Source: JALZHR01 sp036388475
GTDB taxonomy: Bacteria; Acidobacteriota; Blastocatellia; Pyrinomonadales; Pyrinomonadaceae
Direction of reading: 5' to 3'
Assembly: GCA_036388475.1 (NCBI GenBank)
Contig: DASVRT010000053.1
Span: forward strand, 124,001-188,000
DNA length: 64,000 nt
The position numbers and the translations under genes are program-made. This document shows, in pieces, positions 17,049 to 25,076 of the stretch (position 1 is its first letter; every line of letters begins with the position of its first letter). The notes beneath the pieces are model-generated. The model was not told where the DNA came from, made no database searches, and saw only the letters and a list, made by a program, of their open reading frames with translations.

Positions 17049-17411
17049 ATGTCGGAAGAATCAAATTTGCGTTTTGCGGGAACGGTTGACCATCTGGCGG
17101 TCAAGTGCGAGGACTTGTCGAAATCGGTCGAAGAATATAAACGTCTGGGCTTTGCCGTCGAGACGGTTTACGAAGATTGGGCGATGCTGCGCGACGCGAA
17201 AGGCTTCGGCATCGCGCTGCTGCCGCCCAATTCAAAACATCCGCCGCATATCGGGCTGAAAGTCGAAACTCTGGAACAGCTCAGAGAAGCCGCCGCGCGC
17301 GAAAACCGCCCGGTAAAACCGCACCGCGACGGAACTTCGTCCTTTTACACGAGAGGCATCGACGGCAACATCGTCGAATTGATTTATTATCCCGAAGACT
17401 TCGGAAAGTAA
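17049..17411 (+). CDS. VOC (glyoxalase/bleomycin-resistance fold) protein
   Basis: The 120-residue protein has the vicinal-oxygen-chelate fold layout: GTVDHLAVKCEDLSKSVEEY at the start (His as first metal ligand) and YTRGIDGNIVELIYY at the end (Glu as last ligand). This size is one VOC module. I chose ATG 17049 because a GAGGAG ribosome-binding site ends 8 bases upstream; the open frame further upstream runs into the 21-bp array. The substrate is unknown. Confidence 0.88.
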   Translation: MSEESNLRFAGTVDHLAVKCEDLSKSVEEYKRLGFAVETVYEDWAMLRDAKGFGIALLPPNSKHPPHIGLKVETLEQLREAAARENRPVKPHRDGTSSFYTRGIDGNIVELIYYPEDFGK

Positions 17412-17414
17412 TTC

Positions 17415-17510
17415 AAACAGGATAGACAGGCTAAACGGGATAAATCTAACCGGCTAACTTGAATTTTCCTTCTTAAATCCCGCTTATCCTGCCCGTCCCG
17501 TTAAATTTCT
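17415..17510. repeat. Inverted repeat between the VOC gene and the glycosylase gene
   Basis: The left side (CAGGATAGACAGG..AACGGGATAA) is partly complementary to the right side (CCCGCTTATCCTGCCCGTCCCG). A similar left arm without its partner lies near 16610-16640. It may be a terminator or part of the repeat family. Confidence 0.55.
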
Positions 17511-17512
17511 CT

Positions 17513-18112
17513 ATGGCAATAAAACTTGCGCGCCAATTTTACCTGCGCGACGATACTCTGGAAATCGCGCGGGATTTACTCGGAAAAATCCTCGTCGTTC
17601 CGACCGCCGCGGGCGAAAGAGTTTCGGGAATGATTGTCGAGACGGAAGCCTATCTCGGCGCGATTGACAAAGCCGCGCATTCTTACGGAAACCGGCGGAC
17701 GCCGCGCACCGAGATGATGTTTGCCGAGGGCGGCACGGTTTACATTTTTTTTATTTACGGGATGTATTTCCAGTTTAATATCGTCGCCGGCGCGATAGAT
17801 TCGCCGCACGCGGTTTTGATTCGCGCCGTCGCGCCCGCCGAAGGCATCGAGATTATGCGCGAGCGGCGCGGGCAAATGAAAGATGCGAATCTGACGTCCG
17901 GTCCCGGAAAGCTCTGCATCGCTTTCGGCATTGATAAAACCTTTAACGGCGCTGATTTGCTCGGCGAAAGAGTCTGGCTGGAAGAAGGCGAGTCGTTTTC
18001 CGCCTCGCAGATTGCCAGCGGAAAGCGCATCGGCATCGCTTACGCGCAGGAATTCGCGGAAAAGCCCTGGCGTTTCCGGGTGAAGGATAATTTGTTTGTC
18101 AGCCGGAAATGA
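17513..18112 (+). CDS. 3-methyladenine DNA glycosylase (Mpg/AAG family)
   Basis: The 199-residue enzyme excises alkylated purines in base excision repair. Family signatures are LARDLLGK-like at residues 19-27, VETEAYLG (catalytic Glu), AHSYGNRRTPRTEMMF, VYIFFIYGMYFQFN and LTSGPGKLCIAFGI. Length is normal. The start at 17513 matches family N termini; no strong ribosome-binding site is visible. Confidence 0.93.
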   Translation: MAIKLARQFYLRDDTLEIARDLLGKILVVPTAAGERVSGMIVETEAYLGAIDKAAHSYGNRRTPRTEMMFAEGGTVYIFFIYGMYFQFNIVAGAIDSPHAVLIRAVAPAEGIEIMRERRGQMKDANLTSGPGKLCIAFGIDKTFNGADLLGERVWLEEGESFSASQIASGKRIGIAYAQEFAEKPWRFRVKDNLFVSRK

Positions 18113-18134
18113 CTGTAAAAAGTCAAAACAAAAA

Positions 18135-18157
18135 AGCCGCCTGAAAATCAGACGGCT
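18135..18157. terminator. Bidirectional hairpin terminator
   Basis: An AGCCGCCTG stem pairs with CAGACGGCT, flanked by A-rich sequence to the left and GTTTTATTT to the right. It lies between the convergent glycosylase and response-regulator genes. Confidence 0.8.
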
Positions 18158-18181
18158 CTCGTTTTATTTAAAATCGCGGCG

Positions 18182-18547
18182 TTAAACTGCCAGATACTGA
18201 TTGATAATCGGCTCTAGTGTATCAAAGTCAAGTGGCTTAGGTATTAAATCGTTACAACCCGCATCGATTGCCTTTTGATAATACGATTTGCCGAACGCAG
18301 TGACGGCGATAATCGGCACTTTCGATGCCGCCGCGACCTGCCTGATAAACTTGGTCGCGGTCAATCCGTCAACCATCGGAAGGGAAATATCCATCAGGAT
18401 AAGGTCGGGATTAAGCTGTTTAACTTTATCTACTGCTTCAATTCCGTCTGCCGCCTCGATAACCTGATAACCATAGCTTTCCACGAGAAATTTCATTAAA
18501 TCGCGTGTATCTTCATAATCTTCGACAATGAGAACTTTCTTAGCCAT
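18182..18547 (-). CDS. Stand-alone response regulator receiver protein
   Basis: The 121-residue protein is a single CheY-like REC domain. Acidic pocket residues E9 and D10, phosphoacceptor D53 (LILMDISLP), the Thr of AVTAFG and the Lys of PKPLDF are all present. There is no output domain, so it likely works by protein-protein contact or phosphorelay. No histidine kinase is adjacent. It is divergent from a possible small transcript at 18634. Confidence 0.93.
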   Translation of the reverse strand: MAKKVLIVEDYEDTRDLMKFLVESYGYQVIEAADGIEAVDKVKQLNPDLILMDISLPMVDGLTATKFIRQVAAASKVPIIAVTAFGKSYYQKAIDAGCNDLIPKPLDFDTLEPIINQYLAV

Positions 18548-18633
18548 AAAACCCCTATTAGCTGCGAATAAAACTTAAAATTAATACATAAAATATCAAC
18601 AAATAATTCCGCTTTCCTGATTAGGCAATTACG

Positions 18634-18798
18634 ATGCCAGAAACACAAAGAGTTAAAGTAAATTCTTATCAAAGCATCGCGCCGCCAAAAATTAGAACGC
18701 TCCGGCAGACGAAAAAGTTGCCGGTTTTAAAGAGACGGCTTTTCGGCGATTTGTTGCCGACAAAACCTGTGCAAGCCGCAAAAAAGGGGAGCGATTAG
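18634..18798 (+). CDS. Possible small basic protein (54 residues)
   Basis: An ATG frame starting MPETQRVKVN encodes 54 residues, 15 of them Lys or Arg, and ends in ..KKGSD. The stop codon lies in the left arm of a strong intrinsic terminator (18787-18836), so something is transcribed here on the plus strand. The ribosome-binding site is weak. It may instead be a small RNA with an accidental frame. Confidence 0.4.
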   Translation: MPETQRVKVNSYQSIAPPKIRTLRQTKKLPVLKRRLFGDLLPTKPVQAAKKGSD

Positions 18799-18836
18799 CC
18801 GACTTTTCTTCAAAAAGCTAATGCTCCCTCTTTATT
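18787..18836 (+). terminator. Intrinsic terminator
   Basis: GGGAGCGATTAGC pairs with GCTAATGCTCCC (one bulged G), followed by TCTTTATT. It ends the short transcript that begins upstream near 18630. Confidence 0.8.
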
Positions 18837-18992
18837 CCGCGCTTCCACTGAACACGGAATCCTGTTTTATGCCTTCCGGGAGTAATCTATTTCTATAAAG
18901 AAAAGCCTAAAACTTTCGGCATTCCATAAAAGCGCCGATAACAGGCGCGGCGATAGTTTTTTTCGGCGGGATTTTGTATTATTCTGGGAATT

Positions 18993-19949
18993 ATGAAAAG
19001 TCTCTATCCGGAAATCGAACCGTTTGATTCGGGAATGCTGAAAGTTTCCGACATCCACGAAATTTATTACGAGCGCGTCGGCAATCCAGACGGGATTCCG
19101 GTCGTTTTTCTGCACGGCGGACCCGGCGGCGGGTTGATTCCGCTCTACCGGCAGTTTTTCGACCCGCAGGCGTATCACGTCGTTTTGTTCGACCAGCGCG
19201 GTTCGGGCAAATCCACGCCGCACGCCGAATTACAGGAAAACACGACCTGGGATTTGATTCGCGACATCGAATCGCTGCGCGAAAAATTCGGCGTCGAAAA
19301 ATGGTTTGTGTTCGGCGGTTCGTGGGGCAGCACGCTGAGCCTGGCTTACGGCGAAACGCATCCCGACCGCTGTCTGGGCTTAATCCTGCGCGGGATTTTC
19401 CTGACCCGGCGCAAGGAATTATTGTGGTTTTATCAATACGGCGCGAGCGAGATTTTTCCCGATTTCTGGGAACGCTATCGCGACGAAATCCCGTTTGAAG
19501 AACGCGGCGATTTTATGACGGCGTACTATAAACGCCTGACCAGCGACGACGAATCGACGCGGCTTTCCGCCGCCCGCGCGTGGAGCGTCTGGGAAGGCTC
19601 GACCTCGAAGCTTTATCCCGATAAAGATTTAATGGAGCATTGGGAAGGCGCGCACGAAGCGCTGTCGCTGGCGAGAATCGAATGTCATTACTTTATGAAC
19701 AATTCGTTTTTCCCGGCGGAAAATTATCTGATTGAAAACGTGGACAAAATTCGCCATATTCCGACCGTAATCGTGCAGGGACGTTATGACGTGGTCTGCC
19801 CGATGACTTCGGCGTGGGAATTGCACCGGGCTTTTCCCGAAGCCGAGTTTATCGTCGTGCCGGACGCCGGACATTCGGTTTCGGAAAAAGGAATCACGTC
19901 GGCGCTGGTCGAGGCGATGGACAGATTTAAGGAAAAAGGCAAAAGTTAA
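18993..19949 (+). CDS. pip: Prolyl aminopeptidase, alpha/beta hydrolase
   Basis: The 318-residue cytoplasmic peptidase removes N-terminal proline. It has the oxyanion motif HGGPGGG near residue 42, DQRGSGKSTPH, the nucleophile elbow FGGSWGSTLSLAY (Ser near residue 112), the acid in GRYDVVCP and His in PDAGHS. The cap region RAWSVWEGS is diagnostic of S33 proline iminopeptidases. Length matches the family. It stands alone, 110 bp before tatA. Confidence 0.95.
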   Translation: MKSLYPEIEPFDSGMLKVSDIHEIYYERVGNPDGIPVVFLHGGPGGGLIPLYRQFFDPQAYHVVLFDQRGSGKSTPHAELQENTTWDLIRDIESLREKFGVEKWFVFGGSWGSTLSLAYGETHPDRCLGLILRGIFLTRRKELLWFYQYGASEIFPDFWERYRDEIPFEERGDFMTAYYKRLTSDDESTRLSAARAWSVWEGSTSKLYPDKDLMEHWEGAHEALSLARIECHYFMNNSFFPAENYLIENVDKIRHIPTVIVQGRYDVVCPMTSAWELHRAFPEAEFIVVPDAGHSVSEKGITSALVEAMDRFKEKGKS

Positions 19950-20059
19950 AAGGCAAAAACGCTTTTGTAATGGCAACATTAAGCAAATAGCGCTATGATG
20001 AAAAAAAGGCGCGCCGACTTCTGCGACCATTTGCGCGCCCAAAGGATTGGTGGAAATTT

Positions 20060-20362
20060 ATGTTTGGATTAGGAGCTTACGAATTACTTATAATTGTAGC
20101 GATTTTGTTTTTACTATTCGGCGCGACCCGCCTGCCGCAGCTGGCGAAATCGCTTGGACAAACGCGCAAGGCGTTTAAAGACGGAATGCGCGAAGCCGAA
20201 GAGGAAGAACGTCTGGAACAGGAACAAAAACGTCTTCAGGATTCGCGCGACGTGGCGACTTTAAATTCGCCGAACGTGGCTTTGCCGACTGTGGCGGAAC
20301 TGGACGACGAAACGCTTTTTGAAGAAGCCCGCCGCCGCGCCGCGCAAGCAAAGCAGCAGTAA
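20060..20362 (+). CDS. tatA: Twin-arginine translocase subunit TatA/TatE
   Basis: A 100-residue single-span protein: short N-terminal helix (GAYELLIIVAILFLLFGATRLPQLA), the Phe-Gly hinge, an amphipathic helix (KSLGQTRKAFKDGM) and a charged tail. TatA oligomers form the pore that moves folded Tat substrates. No tatB or tatC is next to it. A plausible client is the PhoX-like protein encoded at 5194. Confidence 0.95.
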   Translation: MFGLGAYELLIIVAILFLLFGATRLPQLAKSLGQTRKAFKDGMREAEEEERLEQEQKRLQDSRDVATLNSPNVALPTVAELDDETLFEEARRRAAQAKQQ

Positions 20363-20370
20363 AGAGGAAG

Positions 20371-20457
20371 GCAAAAGTAAAAGGCAAAAGGTAAAAGGTA
20401 AAATTAAAAATGAGGGCGTTTCTGCTTTTTGTTTTTGCCTTTTGCCTTTTGCCTTCC
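20371..20457. repeat. Heptamer-arm inverted repeat between convergent genes
   Basis: The left arm reads GGCAAAA, GTAAAA, GGCAAAA, GGTAAAA, GGTAAAA; the right arm (near 20430-20457) has TTTTTGCC/TTTTGCC units. It lies between tatA and the methyltransferase gene and may terminate both. Confidence 0.75.
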
Positions 20458-21254
20458 TAAACCTTTTCACCCGTGACGAGCGTCGCTTTCACGGAAAAGC
20501 GAAAACTTAAATCGCGGTCTTCGTCATCAACCAATTGCGCGAGTTTTTTTGCGACCTGCGCTTTTTCCTTTTTATTCAAAAACTTTAACCAGACCGGCAG
20601 AAGAAAATCGGCGACGAGCGTGGAATTGACAAATTCCGCGCCGTTTTCGTATTCGAAAATCTGGTTTTCCGTCTCCGACGCGATGTTTTTTAAGCCCGCG
20701 TCTTGCGCCATCTCTTCCACCTGCCAAACGGTCGGTATCTCGGTAATAAGTTTTTCCGCCGCGATGCCGTGGTCGCCTAAACCATTATTAAAAAAGATTT
20801 CCCAGAGAAAGGAAAAAATCTCGCCGAAACTGCCCGCCGTGACCGTCAACACGGCGATTTTTCCGCCGGTTTCCGTGACACGGGCGGCTTCTTCTAAAAA
20901 TTTCGGCAAATCGTCGGGACGCACGAAACTGGCGTCGGCTAAAACCGCGTCGAATGTTTCGTCTGCAAAACGATTCATCGAAAAATCCACTTTCGCTCTG
21001 ACGGCGGCGGCTTTGTCGCGGGCGATGGTCAGAATGTCCCGGTTCTCGCTGGTCGCAAACATTTCGGTGTTCTTGCCGATAGTCTGGCGCAGGGCGAGCG
21101 CGTGATTGCCCGTCCCGGCGTTGATGTAGAGAAACTTTTCCTCTTTTTTGGAAAATTTGATGTGCTTATCCGCCAGATCGGTAAACCGCAGCGTCCATTC
21201 GGCGTCAATATACAAATCGCGCAAAAAGGCGAGTTCTTTTTGTGTTTTGCTCAT
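20457..21254 (-). CDS. Class I SAM-dependent methyltransferase, substrate unknown
   Basis: The 265-residue protein has motif I FLYINAGTGNHAL near residue 42, an acidic residue in ATSENRD, and FDAVLADASFVRPDDLPKFLEEAARVTETGGKIAVLT, which is the post-I/motif III layout of type 11 methyltransferases. A C-terminal extension (residues about 180-265) has no recognised family. It is divergent from the SDR gene across a heptamer-repeat region. Confidence 0.8.
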   Translation of the reverse strand: MSKTQKELAFLRDLYIDAEWTLRFTDLADKHIKFSKKEEKFLYINAGTGNHALALRQTIGKNTEMFATSENRDILTIARDKAAAVRAKVDFSMNRFADETFDAVLADASFVRPDDLPKFLEEAARVTETGGKIAVLTVTAGSFGEIFSFLWEIFFNNGLGDHGIAAEKLITEIPTVWQVEEMAQDAGLKNIASETENQIFEYENGAEFVNSTLVADFLLPVWLKFLNKKEKAQVAKKLAQLVDDEDRDLSFRFSVKATLVTGEKV

Positions 21255-21258
21255 AGGA

Positions 21259-21402
21259 ATATTATGAATCGTGAATAGTAAATCGTAAATAGTGAATGGA
21301 AAATAGTGATTCGTGAATTGTGATTCAAGAGTAAAAATATTGAATCCTTTAATTGCAGATTGCTTCTATTTACGATTTACTATTTACGATTGACGATTCA
21401 TT
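21259..21402. repeat. Heptamer inverted repeat in a divergent promoter region
   Basis: Eight 7-bp units (CGTGAAT, AGTAAAT, CGTAAAT, AGTGAAT, GGAAAAT, AGTGATT, CGTGAAT, TGTGATT) form the left arm; ATTTACG, ATTTACT, ATTTACG, ATTGACG form the right arm. It sits between two divergent genes, so termination cannot be its only role. Confidence 0.85.
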
Positions 21403-21407
21403 AAATT

Positions 21408-22181
21408 ATGACCAAACACATTCGAGAGTTATTTGATTTAACCGGCAAAACGGCGATTGTCACGGGCGGCTCGCGCGGCATCGGCAAGGAAATGGCTGAG
21501 GCGCTGGCGGAAGCGGGCGCGAATCTGATGTTGTGCGCGCGGCGCGCCGAATGGCTGGACGAAACCGTCGCGGAATTTCAGGCGAAAAATTATAACGTCG
21601 CGGCAAAGCTCGCCGACGTCTCGAAGCCGGAAGACATTCAAGCGGTCGTCGACGAAACGATGGAAAAATTCGGGCGGATTGATGTTTTGATAAACAATGC
21701 CGGAATTTCGTGGGGCGCGATGCCCGAAGAGATGCCGCTGGCGCAATGGCAAAAAGTGATTGACGTCAATTTGACGGGCTGCTTTCTGTTCGCGCAGGCT
21801 GCCGGGCGCGAGATGCTCAAACGCCAAAGCGGCGCGATTATCAACATCGCTTCGATTTCGGGCATTACTTCGTCGGCAAACGGTCCTTTTTACGCCGGTT
21901 ACGTCGCCAGCAAAGCCGGGCTTATCGGTTTGACGCGCGAACTGGCGGCGAGTTGGGGACGGCGCGGCGTTCGAGTGAATGCGATTGCGCCCGGCTTTTT
22001 TCATTCGCGGCTGGCTGATGCCGTAATTGACCGCTACGAGGGCGACATCAGAGACAACAATCCGATTCCGCGCATCGGCGCCGAAGGCGAGCTGAAAGGC
22101 ATCACGGTTTTTCTCGCTTCCGACGCGTCAAGTTACGTCACTGGTCAAACAATTGCCGTGGACGGCGGAATGACGGTTTGA
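21408..22181 (+). CDS. Short-chain dehydrogenase/reductase
   Basis: A 257-residue classical SDR. Cofactor motif TGGSRGIGKE at residues about 19-28, NNAGISWG, catalytic Ser in NIASISG, and YVASK (Tyr and Lys of the active site), with the C-terminal GQTIAVDGG. The sequence is closest in style to gluconate 5-dehydrogenase or 3-oxoacyl-ACP reductase-like SDRs; the substrate cannot be fixed. The acyl-CoA ligase gene follows on the same strand, which suggests a role in acyl chain metabolism. Confidence 0.9.
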   Translation: MTKHIRELFDLTGKTAIVTGGSRGIGKEMAEALAEAGANLMLCARRAEWLDETVAEFQAKNYNVAAKLADVSKPEDIQAVVDETMEKFGRIDVLINNAGISWGAMPEEMPLAQWQKVIDVNLTGCFLFAQAAGREMLKRQSGAIINIASISGITSSANGPFYAGYVASKAGLIGLTRELAASWGRRGVRVNAIAPGFFHSRLADAVIDRYEGDIRDNNPIPRIGAEGELKGITVFLASDASSYVTGQTIAVDGGMTV

Positions 22182-22189
22182 GTTGCGGG

Positions 22190-22312
22190 AAGTTGCAGAC
22201 GGTTGAGAGTTGCGGATAGTCGTCGGAGGTGACAGACGGTTGACAGTTGCAGAAAGTTTTCAAATCATTAAAATCTAAACTATCTGCAACTTCCCGCAAC
22301 TTGCTGTAAACT
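22190..22312. repeat. Heptamer-rich inverted repeat between SDR and ligase genes
   Basis: Repeated GTTGCGG, GTTGAGA, GTTGACA and GTTGCAG units form a long left side. CTGCAACTTCCCGCAACTTGC forms the complementary right side. Neighbours are both on the plus strand. Confidence 0.7.
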
Positions 22313-22325
22313 CTGGAAATTATTT

Positions 22326-23915
22326 ATGGAATACGCTGCAACAACGCTTAATTTAGCCTGGATTCTCGAACAACACGCACGCCTTGCGCCGGAAAAGGAA
22401 GCGGTTGTCTGGAACGAAATGCGTTTCACCTACGGGCAGCTGAACGGGCTGGCAAACCGCGTGGCGAACGCTTTAACCGAGATGGGCATCGGGCACGGCG
22501 ATAAAGTCGCGCTGGCTTGTCCGAATCTGCCTTTTTTCCCGATTGTCTATTACGGCATCGTCAAAGCGGGCGCGATTGTCGTGCCGGTTTGCGTCTTGTT
22601 CAAATCGCGCGAAGTCGAATATCACCTGCGCGATTCCGACGCGAAAGCCGTTTTTACTTTTGAAGGAACGCCGGAATTTCCGCTCGGAAACATCGTTAAG
22701 GAAGGCTTCGACCGCGTGGAAACGTGCGAGCATCTGGTCGTGATGACCACTAATCCGACCGCGCCGAGCCCGTTTCCCGAACACAAAACTTTAACCGAGA
22801 TTACCGCCGACCAGCCCGAAACGTTCGAAACTTTCCCGACCAAGCCGGAAGATACGTGCGCGATTCTCTACACATCCGGCACGACCGGGCAGCCGAAAGG
22901 CGCGGAGCTGACGCATCTGAATCTGATGACGAACATCACGACCGGCTACGGCATTCATCTGCCGGTTCTGGATTTCACCGACGGAAAACAGAAAACCTGT
23001 CTGATAACTTTGCCGCTGTTTCACACGACGGGTCAGACCGTGCAGATGAACACGAACATTTACGCCGGAAACCGCGTCGTTCTGCTGCCGAAATTCGAGC
23101 CGCGGGCGACGCTCGAAGCGATGGAAAAAGAAAAGGTGAATTTCTGGGTCGGCGTGCCGACGATGTATTGGGCGCTTTTGAAATACGTCGAGGAAACCGG
23201 CTACGACGTGAGCGGCATCCGGGAAAATATGAAAGTTCCGACTTCGGGCGGCGCGCCGATGCCGGTCGAAGTGATGAAGGAATTCGAGCAGGTTTTCGGC
23301 TTGCGGATTCTCGAAGGCTACGGTTTGTCGGAAACTTCGCCGCTCGCCTGTTTCAATCATTTCGAAAAACCCTCCAAGCCCGGCACGGTCGGGCAGGCGA
23401 TTTTCGGCGTCGAGGTCAGATGCGTTGACGACAACGACCGGGAAGTTCCGCGCGGCTCGCGCGGCGAAGTCGTCATTCGCGGCTCAAACGTGATGAAAGG
23501 TTATTACAAACGTCCCGAAGCGACCGCCGAAGCGTTTCGCAACGGCTGGTTTCACACGGGCGACATCGGAATTATGGACGACGAAGGATATTTATCAATC
23601 GTTGACCGCAAAAAAGATATGATTCTGCGCGGCGGCTACAACGTCTATCCGCGCGAGCTGGAAGAAATAATTATGACGCATCCGGCGGTTTCGCTCGTCG
23701 CCGTCATCGCCGTTCCGGACGAAAGACTGGGCGAAGAAGTAAAAGCCTTTATTGTCAGAAAACCGGGCGCCGGCGTGACCGAAGAAGAAATGATTGAATG
23801 GTGCAAAACCCAGTTTGCGGCGAATAAATACCCGCGCTATGTCGAATTTCGCGACGAGCTGCCGGTCGGCAATACGGGAAAAATTCTGAAACGCGCTCTG
23901 CGGGAAGAAATTTAA
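22326..23915 (+). CDS. Long-chain fatty acid--CoA ligase (AMP-binding)
   Basis: The 529-residue enzyme activates a carboxylic acid via acyl-AMP to acyl-CoA. The P-loop-like motif is ILYTSGTTGQPKGAELTH near residue 180. Others are GYGLSETSP, GWFHTGDIG, DRKKDMILRGGYNVYPRELEE, and the C-terminal Lys in NTGKILKRALR. Length and motifs are those of FadD-type ligases. Chain-length preference is not evident. Confidence 0.93.
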   Translation: MEYAATTLNLAWILEQHARLAPEKEAVVWNEMRFTYGQLNGLANRVANALTEMGIGHGDKVALACPNLPFFPIVYYGIVKAGAIVVPVCVLFKSREVEYHLRDSDAKAVFTFEGTPEFPLGNIVKEGFDRVETCEHLVVMTTNPTAPSPFPEHKTLTEITADQPETFETFPTKPEDTCAILYTSGTTGQPKGAELTHLNLMTNITTGYGIHLPVLDFTDGKQKTCLITLPLFHTTGQTVQMNTNIYAGNRVVLLPKFEPRATLEAMEKEKVNFWVGVPTMYWALLKYVEETGYDVSGIRENMKVPTSGGAPMPVEVMKEFEQVFGLRILEGYGLSETSPLACFNHFEKPSKPGTVGQAIFGVEVRCVDDNDREVPRGSRGEVVIRGSNVMKGYYKRPEATAEAFRNGWFHTGDIGIMDDEGYLSIVDRKKDMILRGGYNVYPRELEEIIMTHPAVSLVAVIAVPDERLGEEVKAFIVRKPGAGVTEEEMIEWCKTQFAANKYPRYVEFRDELPVGNTGKILKRALREEI

Positions 23916-23930
23916 GCCGCCGGGCAAAAC

Positions 23931-23997
23931 AAGTAAAAAGTAAAAAGGCAAAGGGCAAAATTATTTTTTACTTTAACTTTTAACCTTTTGCCTTATT
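23931..23997. repeat. Heptamer-arm inverted repeat
   Basis: AAGTAAA, AAGTAAA, AAGGCAA, AGGGCAA units pair with a TTTTTACTTTAACTTTTAACC and TTTTGCC right side. It lies between the ligase gene and the DUF1737 gene. Confidence 0.7.
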
Positions 23998-24020
23998 TTT
24001 CTTTGTGGCAAAATCTTTTT

Positions 24021-24230
24021 ATGAATTATGAACTTTTAGAAGCCGACACAGCCAAAGATTTGGAACTCAAAATAAATCAAAAATTGGCTGCCGGCTGGAA
24101 ACTTTACGGAGATTTAGTAACCGCCATCAAACCTGATACATCCGAAGTTCGAGGCGGTATCGGCTTTGCCGTGGAAAGTAAAATAATACTGTTTCAAGCA
24201 GTTATAAAAAATGAGCCGGCTAAAGAATAA
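24021..24230 (+). CDS. DUF1737-like small protein
   Basis: The 69-residue protein starts NYELLEADTAKDLELKINQKLAAGWKLYGDL, the pattern of the small DUF1737 domain (a Tyr-containing strand, a helix, then GW..YG). Function is unknown in the family. I start it at the ATG at 24021 rather than the upstream frame, which is translated from the repeat. Confidence 0.65.
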   Translation: MNYELLEADTAKDLELKINQKLAAGWKLYGDLVTAIKPDTSEVRGGIGFAVESKIILFQAVIKNEPAKE

Positions 24231-24242
24231 TTTCGAGAAAAA

Positions 24243-24308
24243 ATAGAAGCCTTCGATTCCGAATCGACCGGAGGCGCTGCCGGTTGAAAACCGGGCGGCT
24301 ATTTCTAT
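24243..24308. ncRNA. Candidate three-way-junction structured element upstream of moaD
   Basis: ATAGAA (24243-24248) pairs with TTCTAT (24303-24308) and encloses two hairpins. The first pairs GCCT with AGGC and CGAT with ATCG (24249-24275). The second pairs GCTGCCGGTT with AACCGGGCGGC with one bulge (24276-24299). It begins 12 bp after the DUF1737 stop and ends 41 bp before moaD. On the minus strand it is followed by a T6 run. It could be a cis-regulatory RNA for molybdopterin genes or a terminator-like element. I cannot match it to the Moco riboswitch or a tRNA. Confidence 0.4.
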
Positions 24309-24349
24309 AAAGCGGAAGCCGTCTCACAAATCAGTAAAATAATCTATTT

Positions 24350-24589
24350 ATGAAAGTGCGGATTTTATTTTTCGGCGCGACGGCGCAGGCAACCGGCGAA
24401 AGGGAAATCGAATTTGATTTGGCGGAACGGACGAAGGCTGCCGACGCTTTGCGGCAAATCCTCGGACGATTTCCGCAGCTCGAACGACATTCGCTGCTCG
24501 TCGCCGTTAATCAGGAATACGCGAGCGGCGAGGAAACGATTCAAAACGGCGACGAGCTGGCGATTTTTACTGCCGTCAGCGGCGGATGA
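24350..24589 (+). CDS. moaD: Molybdopterin synthase sulfur-carrier subunit
   Basis: A 79-residue ubiquitin-like protein ending in SGG, the C-terminal Gly-Gly that is thiocarboxylated to carry sulfur. With MoaE it converts cyclic pyranopterin monophosphate to molybdopterin. Motifs ILFFGATAQATGERE and GDELAIFTAVSGG are typical. moaE follows 56 bp downstream. The product supplies the cofactor of the xanthine dehydrogenase encoded in this window. Confidence 0.93.
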   Translation: MKVRILFFGATAQATGEREIEFDLAERTKAADALRQILGRFPQLERHSLLVAVNQEYASGEETIQNGDELAIFTAVSGG

Positions 24590-24597
24590 AAACACTT

Positions 24598-24646
24598 ATC
24601 ATTTATCATTGAACGATTTGATAAATGATAAATGATAAATGATAAA
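24598..24646 (+). promoter_or_regulatory. Heptamer hairpin ending in the moaE start codon
   Basis: Four tandem TGATAAA units run from 24619 to 24646; upstream TTATCATTTATCATT is complementary. The last unit supplies the first base of the moaE ATG. A hairpin here would mask the start, and no normal ribosome-binding site is seen. Confidence 0.6.
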
Positions 24647-25074
24647 TGAAAACGGATTTTTTTGAACTTACGACCGAGCCGCTCGATGTCGGCGCGATTG
24701 CGCGGCGAGTCGTTCTGCCCGAATGCGGCGCGACCGTTACGCTGGACGGCTATGTGCGGCAATTTACGAAAGGACGCGAAACGCTTTATCTCGTTTACGA
24801 AGCGTACGAGGCGATGGCGCTGAGCGAGATGGGAAAACTCGGCGGACAGGCGCGCGCGCAATTTGAAATCGCGCACGTCGGCATCGTTCATCGCCTGGGA
24901 AAACTGGAAATCGGCGAGACGAGCGTGATTATCAGCGTTTCCGCGCCGCATCGCCGCGCCGCTTTTGAAGCCTGCGAATGGCTGATTAAGGAACTGAAAC
25001 GGACAGTCCCGATTTGGAAAAAGGAAGTTTACGCCGGCGGAGAAATTTGGGTCGAAGGCGAAGCGGCGCGTTGA
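24646..25074 (+). CDS. moaE: Molybdopterin synthase catalytic subunit
   Basis: The 142-residue partner of MoaD. Family signatures: GATVTLDGYVR, LVYEAYEAMALSEM, HRLGKLEIGETSVIISVSAPHR, and the catalytic-site Lys segment ELKRTVPIWKKE. Its start codon lies at the end of a TGATAAA repeat array. It converges on the alarmone-hydrolase gene with only 2 bp between stops. Confidence 0.94.
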   Translation: MKTDFFELTTEPLDVGAIARRVVLPECGATVTLDGYVRQFTKGRETLYLVYEAYEAMALSEMGKLGGQARAQFEIAHVGIVHRLGKLEIGETSVIISVSAPHRRAAFEACEWLIKELKRTVPIWKKEVYAGGEIWVEGEAAR

Positions 25075-25076
25075 AT

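Noticed and set aside
16616..17104. Frames of 113 residues (plus) and 133 residues (minus) over array B
   Set aside because: Both strands are open in several frames only because 21 is a multiple of three; the peptides are pure repeat translations.
24241..24310. tRNA-Phe-like segment: CCGG-TTGAAAA-CCGG stem-loop and a TTCGATTCC stretch
   Set aside because: The T-loop-like part precedes the anticodon-like part and no acceptor or D arm fits on either strand.
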